A stretch of 64,000 nt of DNA, taken from UBA4781 sp963556045. Lineage in GTDB: Bacteria; Chloroflexota; Anaerolineae; Anaerolineales; Anaerolineaceae. Each line of letters begins with the position of its first letter. The stretch's first letter is position 1. Positions 54,030-62,951 of the stretch are shown piece after piece. The DNA lies in NCBI GenBank assembly GCA_963556045.3, contig CAUVYA020000002.1, positions 1 through 64,000 on the forward strand, in the 5' to 3' direction. Made by a program: the position numbers and the translations under genes. Below the pieces are notes generated by a model, which made no database searches, was not told the DNA's origin, and was given only the letters and a program-made list of their open reading frames with translations.

Positions 54030-54671
54030 TTAAGCCAGAAAAGGATTGTTATGCCGTTCTTCAGCAACACTTGTAGTTGGTCCGTGCCCACACAAAAGCG
54101 CCGTTGCATCAGGAAGGGTAAGGATCTGTTCACGGATGCTCTTAAGTAACGCTGTGCTGTCGCAATATGTCATATCGGTACGACCGACACTATGATAGAA
54201 GATCAGGTCGCCGCAAAATGCTGTTTTTTGGGTCTGACAGTAAAGGATCACATGTCCGGGAGTATGCCCCGGAGTATGGCGCACCTCAATGGTGGCATCA
54301 CCAAATGGAATATGCTGCCCATGAAAAAATGACGCGCTCGGCTGTGCTTTGGGGTCAAAATCAAATCCAAAATCCCCGGCGCCGCCTCCAGAATTCCACA
54401 AAGGGAGATCATCGGGATGAAGAAAGATCGGAATATGATTCCCAAATGTGTTTAGCAGCGGGTAAACACCGGCAATATGGTCAAAGTGAGCGTGCGTGAT
54501 CCAGATAGAAGCGAGTTCTAATTTCTGTGCATGCAAGCTGTCGATCACTGTGTCGATTCCTGCTGCTGGATCAATGACGACCGCTTTCTGAGAATCCAGA
54601 TCGGTGAGGATATAGGTATTGTTTTCGATCTGCCCGATGGTGAACGTTTGAATGGTATTGGTGGTCTGCAT
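54030..54671 (-). CDS. Metallo-β-lactamase-fold hydrolase (glyoxalase II-like)
   Basis: 213 residues. Seen: zinc motif THAHFDHIAG, HTPGHTPGH, GDLIFYHSVGRTD and the C-terminal CGHGPTT. Typical of YcbL-like hydroxyacylglutathione-hydrolase relatives acting on thioesters, though the natural substrate is unknown. Last gene of the - strand operon starting with the DtxR-type regulator; 17 nt after the esterase gene. Confidence 0.88.
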   Translation of the reverse strand: MQTTNTIQTFTIGQIENNTYILTDLDSQKAVVIDPAAGIDTVIDSLHAQKLELASIWITHAHFDHIAGVYPLLNTFGNHIPIFLHPDDLPLWNSGGGAGDFGFDFDPKAQPSASFFHGQHIPFGDATIEVRHTPGHTPGHVILYCQTQKTAFCGDLIFYHSVGRTDMTYCDSTALLKSIREQILTLPDATALLCGHGPTTSVAEERHNNPFLA

Positions 54672-54688
54672 TGGTTGCTGTCGTTTTG

Positions 54689-55441
54689 TCAGGTGAGCGC
54701 CTGCTTCACAAAATCATCGATCGCTTTGAATGCGGTTTCACGCTCGATATCTTCAGTGACCACATGCCCGCTGTTTTCAAGGATCATTTGGGATTTTTGT
54801 TTCGAGGGAATATTCGAAAAATATTTTTCCATGTTAGTGAAAGGTACGCCCTGATCTGCTTTGGAGTGGATCAACAAAACAGGAATGGTAATCTCTGGAG
54901 CGTGCATGCGCGTTTCCTTCAAGAGGGCATCCAGCTCAATGATAGCGCGGGTCGGATAGGAGGTGTAATCGGCATGGTGAGTTTCATTCTCCTTATCCTT
55001 CATATCACTGTGTCCCTTGGAGGCATAGGGTACGACTACACTGAGTGGACGTAAGAAAGGAAGACGCCAATCATCCAACTGGTACGGCGCGGAAATCGCT
55101 ACTGCAGCATCCAGGGGATAGATTGCGGCTGCCAGTATAGACAATACACCTCCCATGGAGAGCCCGATGGTGACAACCTGTGAACAGCACGTTCGCAGCA
55201 GGTTTATACCATCTTCCACGGATGCCAGCCAATCCTGCCATCTGGCGCGTTTCATATCCTCAATTTTGGTAGCATGACCTGCCAGACGCATGCCCAGGAC
55301 GGTGTGCCCCTGTGCAGCCAGATGATCCCCCAGCAACCGCATTTCTTTCGGTGTTCCGGTGAATCCATGTATAAGCAAAAAACCGAGATCATCACCCTTA
55401 AATAAAAATGGTTCAGCAGTAGGCATGGTAAAAGGCTTCAT
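54689..55441 (-). CDS. Alpha/beta hydrolase (carboxylesterase/monoacylglycerol-lipase type)
   Basis: 250 residues. Oxyanion motif LLIHGFTGTPKEM, nucleophile elbow GLSMGG, acidic residue in HSKADQGVP and catalytic His in ENSGHVVTED: a full triad in normal order with a small cap (~130-175). Closest in style to the Est30/carboxylesterase YvaK group. Sits 11 nt downstream of the M24 peptidase gene. Confidence 0.88.
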   Translation of the reverse strand: MKPFTMPTAEPFLFKGDDLGFLLIHGFTGTPKEMRLLGDHLAAQGHTVLGMRLAGHATKIEDMKRARWQDWLASVEDGINLLRTCCSQVVTIGLSMGGVLSILAAAIYPLDAAVAISAPYQLDDWRLPFLRPLSVVVPYASKGHSDMKDKENETHHADYTSYPTRAIIELDALLKETRMHAPEITIPVLLIHSKADQGVPFTNMEKYFSNIPSKQKSQMILENSGHVVTEDIERETAFKAIDDFVKQALT

Positions 55442-55452
55442 AGTCGTTTCTC

Positions 55453-56559
55453 CTATTCGATGATGGTTAGTTCTCTGGGAAGAGATGTCAGTGTTTCAGC
55501 GCCAACAGTTGTGATGAGGATGTTGTCTTCAATACGAACACCACCCTTACCGGTGAGATAAACGCCGGGTTCAATAGTAAAAGTGTTGCCAACTTCCAGC
55601 TCGTGGGTATAATCGGATGCGATATAGGGGGCTTCATGTGCTTCCATCCCAATTCCATGACCGGTGCGATGGGTGAAGTATTCTCCCAAGCCTGCCTCGC
55701 TGATCACTGTACGAGCAGCTTCATCAACAAGATTGCAGGAAATCCCTGCTTTTGCAATCTGTCGAGCTTTTTCGTTCGCTTGCTTCACCATGTACGCCAT
55801 ATTGGAGAATTGTTCCTGCGGCTGCCCGATCGACAGCGTTCGGGTGATATCAGAAATATAATGATCAAAACGTGCGCCCCAATCAATGACAACCAGATCT
55901 CCTTCCACAAGCTTTCGATCCGATGGAAGGGCATGCGGGTTGGCTGAGTTCGGTCCAGCCGCTACAATTGGACTGAAAGGAAGTTCCGCATCGGAGCCCA
56001 GGCGCAGCAAATTGATGACCAGCTCGCCTGCGATCTCTTTTTCAGTTCGTTCAGGTTTGATAAAAGGAAGTGTTTCTCTGAAAGCCTCTTCAGCAATGTG
56101 AATGGCTTTGCGGATGCATTCCACTTCACTGCTATCTTTTCTGGTTCGCAGCGATTGAAAAAGGACATCCGAAGCTGTGAAATGCAATCCTGCCTGCGCC
56201 TGACGCAGGAGATCCATTTCCAGATAACGCATCTGGGTAGAGTTCACTCCTATCTTGCGGATATCAGCGGGGAGACTTTTCAGTGCACGGGTAAAAACAG
56301 GCACCCAGCTTTCACGGTCTTCACTGTAGGGAAAGGGTTCAAGCGGCACACGACAGGAATTTACCTTGGTGGTTTCAAAATCAGGATAAATAAATGCTGG
56401 TTTACCAACAGCCGGAATCAGCAGGATAGCCGGGCGTTCTGATACGTGAAACTCCAGCCCGCTGAAGTAGCTGAGGTCCGCTCCGGCGGGTACGGCTATC
56501 AAGGGTAGTCCCTTTTCGGTCATTTTTGTTTGTATTAATTCGATCCTATCTGTCATCAT
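55453..56559 (-). CDS. M24 family Xaa-Pro aminopeptidase
   Basis: 368 residues: an N-terminal creatinase-like domain (1-~130) and a pita-bread catalytic domain. The metal ligands are visible: DWGARFDHYISDITR (two Asp), HRTGHGIGMEAHE (His), TIEPGVY (Glu) and GGVRIEDNI (Glu). Likely cleaves N-terminal residues before proline. Two adjacent ATGs (56559, 56556) are equally possible. Lies 7 nt downstream of metE. Confidence 0.9.
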   Translation of the reverse strand: MMTDRIELIQTKMTEKGLPLIAVPAGADLSYFSGLEFHVSERPAILLIPAVGKPAFIYPDFETTKVNSCRVPLEPFPYSEDRESWVPVFTRALKSLPADIRKIGVNSTQMRYLEMDLLRQAQAGLHFTASDVLFQSLRTRKDSSEVECIRKAIHIAEEAFRETLPFIKPERTEKEIAGELVINLLRLGSDAELPFSPIVAAGPNSANPHALPSDRKLVEGDLVVIDWGARFDHYISDITRTLSIGQPQEQFSNMAYMVKQANEKARQIAKAGISCNLVDEAARTVISEAGLGEYFTHRTGHGIGMEAHEAPYIASDYTHELEVGNTFTIEPGVYLTGKGGVRIEDNILITTVGAETLTSLPRELTIIE

Positions 56560-56566
56560 TCTTTCC

Positions 56567-58843
56567 TTATCTCAAATTTTTTCGCATATTCTTTGCGGCT
56601 GCAACCATATTTTCGAGAGCGGGGATAGTCTCTTGCCAGCCACGTGTTTTTAAACCACAATCGGGATTGATCCAGACCTGGTTGGCAGGCAGCACCGCCA
56701 GTGCTTTCATGATCAGATCTTCCAGTTCTTGTATGGATGGAATGCGTGGTGAGTGAATATCATAAACACCCGGTCCGATCTCGTTAGGATAATGGAAATC
56801 GGAGAAGGCTTTCAATAGTTCCATATCTGAACGAGCCGCCTCGATGGAAATGACATCCGCATCCAGTGCTGCGATGGAAGAAATGATCTCGTTGAATTCG
56901 GAATAACACATGTGGGTGTGTATCTGGGTTTCGTCACGGCAGCCACCAGAGGTGATATGGAAAGAATTGACTGCCCAATCAAGATATGCCTGCCATTCTT
57001 TTTTCTTCAATGGCAATCCTTCGCGCAGTGCCGGCTCATCAATCTGGATGATCTTAATTCCGGCTTGCTCAAGATCATGTACCTCTGCCCGGATGGCATG
57101 TGCGATCTGGAAGCAGGTTTGGGAGCGAGGTTGGTCATCTCGTACGAAGGACCACTGCAGAATGGTAACCGGACCGGTAAGCATACCTTTTACAGGTTTC
57201 GACGTGAGTGATTGGGCATAGCTGGACCAATCTACCGTCATAGGCTGGGGGCGTTCAACATCTCCAAAAATGATGGGTGGACGTACATAACGGGAGCCAA
57301 AGCTTTGCACCCAGCCGTGTTTGGTGAAGATAAATCCATCCATTTGTTCAGCGAAATACTGCACCATATCGTTGCGTTCAAATTCACCATGCACCAGCAC
57401 ATCCAATCCGATCTGTTCCTGCAGCTTGATCACTTCCTCGATTTTCTGTTTGAGGAAAGTATTATATTCCTGCTGGTTTATTTCTCCCTTCATGAATTGA
57501 GAGCGTGCTTTACGCACATCGCTGGTTTGCGGGAAGGATCCAATGGTGGTGGTGGGAAGCGCAGGTAGATTCAATATCTGTTGTTGTTTCCTCCTGCGGA
57601 TGGCGTATGGATGGATACGCCCAGTTGAGAGAGATTGAGGAGGTTCAGTAGACCGCTGTGCGCGTTTTCCCTGGATGTAGTGTTCACGTTCCTGTAAGAT
57701 AGCACTTGTTTTTGTAAATAAGGCTGATTTTTGTTGTGTGTTAGCAGCGGAGGTGAGGGCGGTGATCTCATCCAATTTTTGGATCGCAAAAGCCAGCCAG
57801 TTTCTTAAGGGTAGAGCGATCTCATCTTCCAGATTGAGATCCACAGGAACATGCATTAATGAGCATGAAGGAGCGATCTGTACATTTGCAGAAAGAGAGG
57901 CTGGAAGGTTTTGGATATGCGCGAGGATGTGTTCAAGGTCAGCTCGCCAGATATTATGACCGTCAATCACTCCCAGAGACAGAGTTTTAGAATGGGCGGG
58001 ATGGTTTTGCAGCAATTGCCATTGTTGTTCGCCTTCCACCATGTCAAGGTGGATACCCTCCACTGGAAGAGAAAAGGCAAGATCGAAATTTTCTCCCAGA
58101 CTGTCAAAGAAGGATGTCAACATGATATGGGGTCTATGGATTTCTGCACACAGGGTTTGATATGCAGAATAGTAGGCAGTATGGATATCAGGTGTAAGGT
58201 CTTTTACCAGCATGGGTTCATCGATTTGCACCCATTCTGCGCCTTCCTCATAGAGAGCAGTAAGGATTGTTTGATAGACCGGCAGTAAATCATCCAGTCT
58301 GGAAAGTGGTTGAAAACCGACTGTATGTGTTTTACTGAGAAGTAAAAAAGTGAGAGGACCAAGTAAAACCGGACGCGTTTCATATCCGGCAGATCTGGCT
58401 TCGCGATATTCATCCAGTACTTTCGAATAGAAGAAAGAGAATTGAGTGGTGGGTTCGATCTCGGGCACAATATGATGATAATTGGTATTGAACCATTTGG
58501 TCATTTCCATAGCTGGAATATCGAATTGTTGATCTTGTTTACCCCGTGCCATCGCAAAATACAGTGAATAATCGAATTGCCCTGCGATTGGCTGGTAACG
58601 AGCTGGAATTGCCCCCAGCATGCAGATGGTATCAAGTACCTGATCATACAAAGAAAAACCGTTAGAAGGGATGATATCAATGCCATGTTCAGCCTGTGCC
58701 GTCCAGATCTGCATACGGATGGCTTTCGCAGCTTTAATCAAAGCCTGTTCCGAAATATTTCCACCCCAAAATTTTTCCAGAGCAATTTTCGTCTCACGAT
58801 GAAAACCTGTACGTGGAAAACCAAGATTGGCTGATTCGAACAT
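56567..58843 (-). CDS. metE: Cobalamin-independent methionine synthase
   Basis: 758 residues; transfers methyl from methyltetrahydrofolate polyglutamate to homocysteine. Zinc site visible: His and Cys in IHTHMCYSEFN, Glu in ISIEAARSDMEL and Cys in NPDCGLKTRGW. Substrate residues: LPTTTIGSFPQT, GEFERNDMVQYFAEQ, GPVTILQWSF and DEPALREGLPL. ATG with GGGAGGAATA. There is no room for a SAM or B12 riboswitch directly upstream: the DtxR-type regulator gene ends 16 nt before it, so any control must act from the operon's promoter. Confidence 0.97.
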   Translation of the reverse strand: MFESANLGFPRTGFHRETKIALEKFWGGNISEQALIKAAKAIRMQIWTAQAEHGIDIIPSNGFSLYDQVLDTICMLGAIPARYQPIAGQFDYSLYFAMARGKQDQQFDIPAMEMTKWFNTNYHHIVPEIEPTTQFSFFYSKVLDEYREARSAGYETRPVLLGPLTFLLLSKTHTVGFQPLSRLDDLLPVYQTILTALYEEGAEWVQIDEPMLVKDLTPDIHTAYYSAYQTLCAEIHRPHIMLTSFFDSLGENFDLAFSLPVEGIHLDMVEGEQQWQLLQNHPAHSKTLSLGVIDGHNIWRADLEHILAHIQNLPASLSANVQIAPSCSLMHVPVDLNLEDEIALPLRNWLAFAIQKLDEITALTSAANTQQKSALFTKTSAILQEREHYIQGKRAQRSTEPPQSLSTGRIHPYAIRRRKQQQILNLPALPTTTIGSFPQTSDVRKARSQFMKGEINQQEYNTFLKQKIEEVIKLQEQIGLDVLVHGEFERNDMVQYFAEQMDGFIFTKHGWVQSFGSRYVRPPIIFGDVERPQPMTVDWSSYAQSLTSKPVKGMLTGPVTILQWSFVRDDQPRSQTCFQIAHAIRAEVHDLEQAGIKIIQIDEPALREGLPLKKKEWQAYLDWAVNSFHITSGGCRDETQIHTHMCYSEFNEIISSIAALDADVISIEAARSDMELLKAFSDFHYPNEIGPGVYDIHSPRIPSIQELEDLIMKALAVLPANQVWINPDCGLKTRGWQETIPALENMVAAAKNMRKNLR

Positions 58844-58859
58844 TATTCCTCCCGGGTGA

Positions 58860-59534
58860 TTAGGAATCTACTTTTTCTACAAAGATCAATTTCGCTGTCT
58901 TAAACCCCAGAGTGACGGTGGATTGATCGATCAGCAGAGTGAAGGTTTCATTGAAGTCTAATTTCTCTTTAATAAAACCGGATTGTTCCGGTAAAACATG
59001 ATGCTGTTGAAGAAACCCCATCAATTCATGGTCCTCTTCGCCAAATTCATGAATGCGGCGGATAATGAAATGATCTCCCTGTTCCATACTGAGCAGGGGA
59101 TGCCAATTCTGCGTTATGGTTTCGTATCCGGGGAATGGATTTCCATGCGGGCACAGTTTTGGATCATCTAATCTCTCCTTCATCTTTTCAGCCACATCCG
59201 ATGAGATGGAATGTTCCATCTTATGTGCCTCCTCATGGATCTGTGACCACGGAACGTTCAGGATGCGGGAAAGCATCCACTCGGAAAGCATGTGTTTGCG
59301 AATGATATCGATGGCGGCTTTAGATCCTTTTTGTGTAAGATGGATCTCTTTTTTCTCATCCATTGTGATCCATTTATCACGGATCATACGTTTCAATGTG
59401 ACGGTAACTGTCGGGGCTGATACTTCCAGTAATTCTGAAAGTTTCGCTCCAATAATATTTTCTCCATCACGATCGAGCGTGTAGATCACGCCCAGATAAT
59501 CTTCAACGGTTGGGGTTGGATTTTGCTCGTTCAT
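58860..59534 (-). CDS. DtxR/MntR-family metal-dependent regulator
   Basis: About 224 residues from ATG 59534 (GAGG 6 nt upstream); an in-frame ATG at 59552 falls inside the operator-like dyad and is less likely. N-terminal winged helix (VEDYLGVIYTLDRDGENIIGAKLSELLEVSAPTVTVTLKRM), dimerisation domain with metal-ligand candidates (HKMEHSISSDVAEKM, CPHGNPFPG) and a C-terminal FeoA/SH3-like domain. Would repress in response to Mn or Fe. First gene of a tight five-gene operon with metE. Confidence 0.92.
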   Translation of the reverse strand: MNEQNPTPTVEDYLGVIYTLDRDGENIIGAKLSELLEVSAPTVTVTLKRMIRDKWITMDEKKEIHLTQKGSKAAIDIIRKHMLSEWMLSRILNVPWSQIHEEAHKMEHSISSDVAEKMKERLDDPKLCPHGNPFPGYETITQNWHPLLSMEQGDHFIIRRIHEFGEEDHELMGFLQQHHVLPEQSGFIKEKLDFNETFTLLIDQSTVTLGFKTAKLIFVEKVDS

Positions 59535-59545
59535 TTGAACCTCAT

Positions 59546-59559
59546 TTAGCATTAGCTAA
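59546..59559. promoter_or_regulatory. Operator-like dyad upstream of the DtxR-type regulator
   Basis: TTAGC-ATTA-GCTAA, a perfect inverted repeat 12-25 nt before the ATG at 59534 and downstream of a TATAAT at 59585-59590 (- strand). It has the TTAG...CTAA edges seen in DtxR-family sites, so self-repression of the operon is plausible. Confidence 0.6.
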
Positions 59560-59754
59560 TTAAACGTTCACAGTCTATGTATCGATTATAGCGCAAGAGC
59601 TGTCTATCTCCGTAAATAAAAATCCTTTAATACTTTGTATATATTTAATTAATATGAATGCGGCAGCTTGAAGATTTTGTGTTGATACATCATATCCATT
59701 AAAATACGAGGTATATTTATATGCAATAAGAATTGCTCAAAGTGGAGGTTGTTT

Positions 59755-60522
59755 GTGATCGAATTGAAATCGAAACGGGAGATTGAAGCATTACGCACCG
59801 CCGCGCAGATCACGGCGCAGACACATGCACGATTGGCAGAAGAGATCCATGTCGGTGTTAAATTAAAGGATCTTGACGCGATCGCAGAAGAATTCATCCT
59901 TTCACATGGAGCTGTAACACTATATAAAGGGATACGGCAGGTCCCTAACCAACGACCTTTTCCAGGAGTGATCTGTGCATCGGTTAACCATGAGATATGT
60001 CATGGTCTCCCAGATGAGCGCATTCTCAAAGATGGTGATATCGTTGGCATTGATATCGGTTTACGTTACAAGAGCTGGTGTGGGGATGTGTGTGTGACAC
60101 ACATGGTTGGACGGTTAAAACCCGAAACAAGAGAATTGGTGGATGTAACTTCAGAAAGTTTGCAGCGCGGGATAGCTGCCTGCGTGCCCGGGAACCGGCT
60201 GGGAGCGATCGGGGCTGCCATTCAAAGCTATGCTGAAGCGAAAGGATATTCAGTTGTGCGGGAATACGGCGGGCATGGAATCGGAAGGGAACTGTGGGAG
60301 GAACCCTTTGTACCTCATATTGGTCCGGCAGATAGAGGACCCATCCTGAAGGTGGGGATGGTGTTGAACATCGAACCTATGCTCAATATGGGCAAACCCT
60401 ACACAAAATTATTGAAAGATGAATGGACTGTTGTAACAGCCGATGGATCACTTTCCGCTCAATTCGAACACACGGTTGCCATCACCGAAAACGGACCAGA
60501 AGTGTTATCTATCTTATCGTAG
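59755..60522 (+). CDS. map: Methionine aminopeptidase, type I
   Basis: Removes N-terminal Met from new proteins; about 255 residues. GTG start at 59755, 6 nt after GGAGG, giving V(M)-IELKSKREIEALR, the family N-terminus; a TTG at 59749 abuts the Shine-Dalgarno. Seen: SVNHEICHG, VGIDIGLRYKSWCGDVCVT (two Asp ligands), GGHGIGRELWEEP (His), NIEPMLN (Glu) and AQFEHTVAI (Glu). The metE operon runs the opposite way. Confidence 0.96.
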   Translation: MIELKSKREIEALRTAAQITAQTHARLAEEIHVGVKLKDLDAIAEEFILSHGAVTLYKGIRQVPNQRPFPGVICASVNHEICHGLPDERILKDGDIVGIDIGLRYKSWCGDVCVTHMVGRLKPETRELVDVTSESLQRGIAACVPGNRLGAIGAAIQSYAEAKGYSVVREYGGHGIGRELWEEPFVPHIGPADRGPILKVGMVLNIEPMLNMGKPYTKLLKDEWTVVTADGSLSAQFEHTVAITENGPEVLSILS

Positions 60523-60556
60523 AAGAAATCATTAGAAGATCAAGGAGGAAGACATC

Positions 60557-61741
60557 ATGAAAAAAAACACCCGTTATGCCCTGTTCGCAACCTTATATCT
60601 GGCGCAGGGTGCAATTATGAGTTATTTCACATCTCTTAATGCGCTGTATTTGCAAACGTATGGATTGGGAATGGATAAGGTGGGCTTGATCGGAACGATA
60701 GCCATGATCCCGTTTGTATTGAAAATATTTTTCGGTTTATTGAGCGATAAAGTGAATTTTTTCCATTTTGGTCACCGAAAGCCCTATATTCTGATCGGAT
60801 TGCTGATTCAAATTGTGTGTTTACTGATAGTACCTTTCATCAACCCTGCACAGAACTTTGGATTGTTTGCTCTGACCGCTTTCGTTCTCATGGCAGGTAT
60901 GGCGTTGTATGACACCTGCACCGATGGTCTGGCGCTCGATACGACCGAACCAGAGGATGTAGGGAAGATACAGGGCATTATGGTGGCAGGACGTGCGCTG
61001 GGTATGGTGTTGATCTCAGCCATTCTGGGGTTGCTGGTAGATAAATTTTCCTGGTCAGCCGGATTCCTTTCGCTGGCAGTATTAACAGCTATCCCTGTTC
61101 CAATGGTATTAGGAATAAAAGAAGCCGAAAAACCGGTAGAAAAACAATTCAACTGGTCTGCATTCAAGGAATTCAAGAAATTCTCGATCATCGCTCTGGG
61201 TTTACTGGGCGCCTTGTATTCTCTGGTCATTAACGGTACCAGCCAGCTGGTGAATCCTTTCCTGGAATCAAAATTTGCCATCAGTTATACCCAGGCTGGA
61301 ATGGTAGCATCTCTACTTGGAATTGGGATCGTGGTGGGCAGCCTTGGCGGGGGCAGGCTGGTTGATAAGCTGGGGCAGAAACGAGCGGTTCAGCTCTCTT
61401 TAGGTGTGACACTGGCAGCAGTGGGGGTGTTAACCCTGATCTCGACGCCAACGATCGCCTGGGTGCTGGTGTTCATCTTCGGGATCGCATTTGGATTGTA
61501 TGAGACGGTCTATTTTGCCATTGCCATGCGTGAAACAAACGAGCGTATTGCCGCAACCATGTTTTCGATATTGATGGCGGTTGCGAACATCGGCACCGGA
61601 ATTGGGCTTGGATTGAGCGGTGCCATGGCAGAAGGTTTTGGCTACCCAATTACATTCATCGTTTTAGCCTTACTCAATTTGCTGGCTCTTCCTCTTTTAC
61701 CAGCCATTTTCAGAAAGAGTAATTCGAACATAGTGAAATAG
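60557..61741 (+). CDS. Major facilitator superfamily transporter
   Basis: 394 residues with twelve predicted membrane helices. MFS A-motif-like loop GLLSDKVNFFHFGHRKP between helices 2 and 3 and GGGRLVDKLGQKRAVQ in the second half. ALYDTCTDGLALD in helix 4-5 recalls the BT1/PUCC-like folate or sugar carriers, but substrate cannot be set. AGGAGGAAG precedes the ATG. Thirty-four nt after map. Confidence 0.85.
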   Translation: MKKNTRYALFATLYLAQGAIMSYFTSLNALYLQTYGLGMDKVGLIGTIAMIPFVLKIFFGLLSDKVNFFHFGHRKPYILIGLLIQIVCLLIVPFINPAQNFGLFALTAFVLMAGMALYDTCTDGLALDTTEPEDVGKIQGIMVAGRALGMVLISAILGLLVDKFSWSAGFLSLAVLTAIPVPMVLGIKEAEKPVEKQFNWSAFKEFKKFSIIALGLLGALYSLVINGTSQLVNPFLESKFAISYTQAGMVASLLGIGIVVGSLGGGRLVDKLGQKRAVQLSLGVTLAAVGVLTLISTPTIAWVLVFIFGIAFGLYETVYFAIAMRETNERIAATMFSILMAVANIGTGIGLGLSGAMAEGFGYPITFIVLALLNLLALPLLPAIFRKSNSNIVK

Positions 61742-61809
61742 TGTGTTTGTTAAAATGATTAAAGGTTTAAAAAACGAACAATTTATTGATAACAAAGGAT
61801 GATGGGATT

Positions 61810-62892
61810 ATGGGAGCGAATATTGTTATTGGAGGATTTTGGGGAGATGAAGGGAAGGGAATAATCAGCGCCTGGGAGGCATTTCGAACCGGGTCGGTAG
61901 GTGTGTTTCGAGGTTGTGGTGGTTCAAATCCCGAACATGGAATGTTTATTGATGATCATTATGTGAAAGTGAATCAACTACCACTTGGATTCATTCTACA
62001 GGAATGCATGATTGGTCTTGGACCTGGTACTGCAGTTGACCCCATGAAATTTTTAGAGGAAGTAAAGCATTTTCGCCTTCCACCGGAAAAAGTACGGATA
62101 GATCGACGATGCCCGATCATTACCTCAGCTAATATCGTAGATGAAAAAGCCAACTCAAACATGAAAGCCATCGGCAGTACATTTAGTGGAACAGGGATTG
62201 CTATGGCTCATGCGGCGTTGCGAATTGCTCCTATTGCAGAGGATATTGAGGAACTGAAACCTTATCTAGATGATGTGCCTGCTATAGCGAACGATCTGGC
62301 AAAAATCGGAACCATTAATTTGGAAGGCACACAGGGGACATTTCTTTCCAGATATTATGGAGAGTACCCGAATGTCACTTCAGTGGATGTCACTGCTCCA
62401 TCGGTGGTGGCAGGAACAGGTTTGAGTTTTCGTGAAGTTCAAGATGTAATTGTGGCAGTAAAAGCATTACCCACTCGTGAGGGAAGTGGTCCAATGGGTG
62501 AGGTGGAAGAATTCACACCCGAAGAGATGGAGAAATTAGGTATTACGGAATATAGCTCCATTGTCGATCTAAAGACCGGTGAACATCAGATACGCAGGAA
62601 AGCAAAGAGTATTGACTATAATCTTCTCAAACGTATCATCATGGTAAATGGTGCGAACAAACTGGCACTAACTTTTGCTGAACAGTATGATCCTGATGTG
62701 CAGGGTGTCACAAAATGGTCTTGTTTAACGAAAAAAGTGCGAGAACTGATTGATAAAATTGAAACTATGACCAACATGGAAGTCTCACTGGTCAATACAG
62801 GAAAGCAATTCTATTGTATTGCCAGCAAGGCGGAGGATTTACCGGACGTTAGCGATGCGATAATGCAGCGATTACGTACCTATATTGAATAA
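61810..62892 (+). CDS. Short adenylosuccinate synthetase homologue
   Basis: About 360 residues from ATG 61810 (an upstream TTG is possible), against ~430 for bacterial PurA. Seen: the GTP/IMP loop GGFWGDEGKG (D13, E14, K16 kept), GSNPEHGMF replacing the usual GNNAGHTV (His kept), STFSGTGIAMAHAAL, LEGTQGTFLSRYYGEYPNVTSVDVTAPSVVAGTG and TREGSGPMG. The C-terminal GTP/aspartate part is shortened. The length fits the archaeal-type PurA/phage PurZ branch, but the PurZ hallmark (Asp13 to Ser) is absent. May be the organism's IMP-to-AMP enzyme or a paralogue with altered substrate. Confidence 0.75.
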   Translation: MGANIVIGGFWGDEGKGIISAWEAFRTGSVGVFRGCGGSNPEHGMFIDDHYVKVNQLPLGFILQECMIGLGPGTAVDPMKFLEEVKHFRLPPEKVRIDRRCPIITSANIVDEKANSNMKAIGSTFSGTGIAMAHAALRIAPIAEDIEELKPYLDDVPAIANDLAKIGTINLEGTQGTFLSRYYGEYPNVTSVDVTAPSVVAGTGLSFREVQDVIVAVKALPTREGSGPMGEVEEFTPEEMEKLGITEYSSIVDLKTGEHQIRRKAKSIDYNLLKRIIMVNGANKLALTFAEQYDPDVQGVTKWSCLTKKVRELIDKIETMTNMEVSLVNTGKQFYCIASKAEDLPDVSDAIMQRLRTYIE

Positions 62893-62897
62893 TCAGT

Positions 62898-62938
62898 AAA
62901 AGGATCTCTTATTTAATTCATCCGTAAGAGATCTTTTT
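62898..62938. terminator. Bidirectional terminator between the purA-like and hpt-like genes
   Basis: GATCTCTTA (62903-62911) / TAAGAGATC (62925-62933) with flanking As and Ts forms a stem with a T run on either strand; it separates two convergent genes. Confidence 0.8.
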
Positions 62939-62951
62939 AATAGATATTTTT

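Noticed and set aside
58843..58860. SAM or cobalamin riboswitch in front of metE
   Set aside because: Only 16 nt separate metE from the regulator gene, far too short for an aptamer.
61810..62892. PurZ (2-aminoadenine synthesis) gene
   Set aside because: The diagnostic Asp13-to-Ser change is absent and no dATPase or phage genes lie nearby; only the short length is similar.
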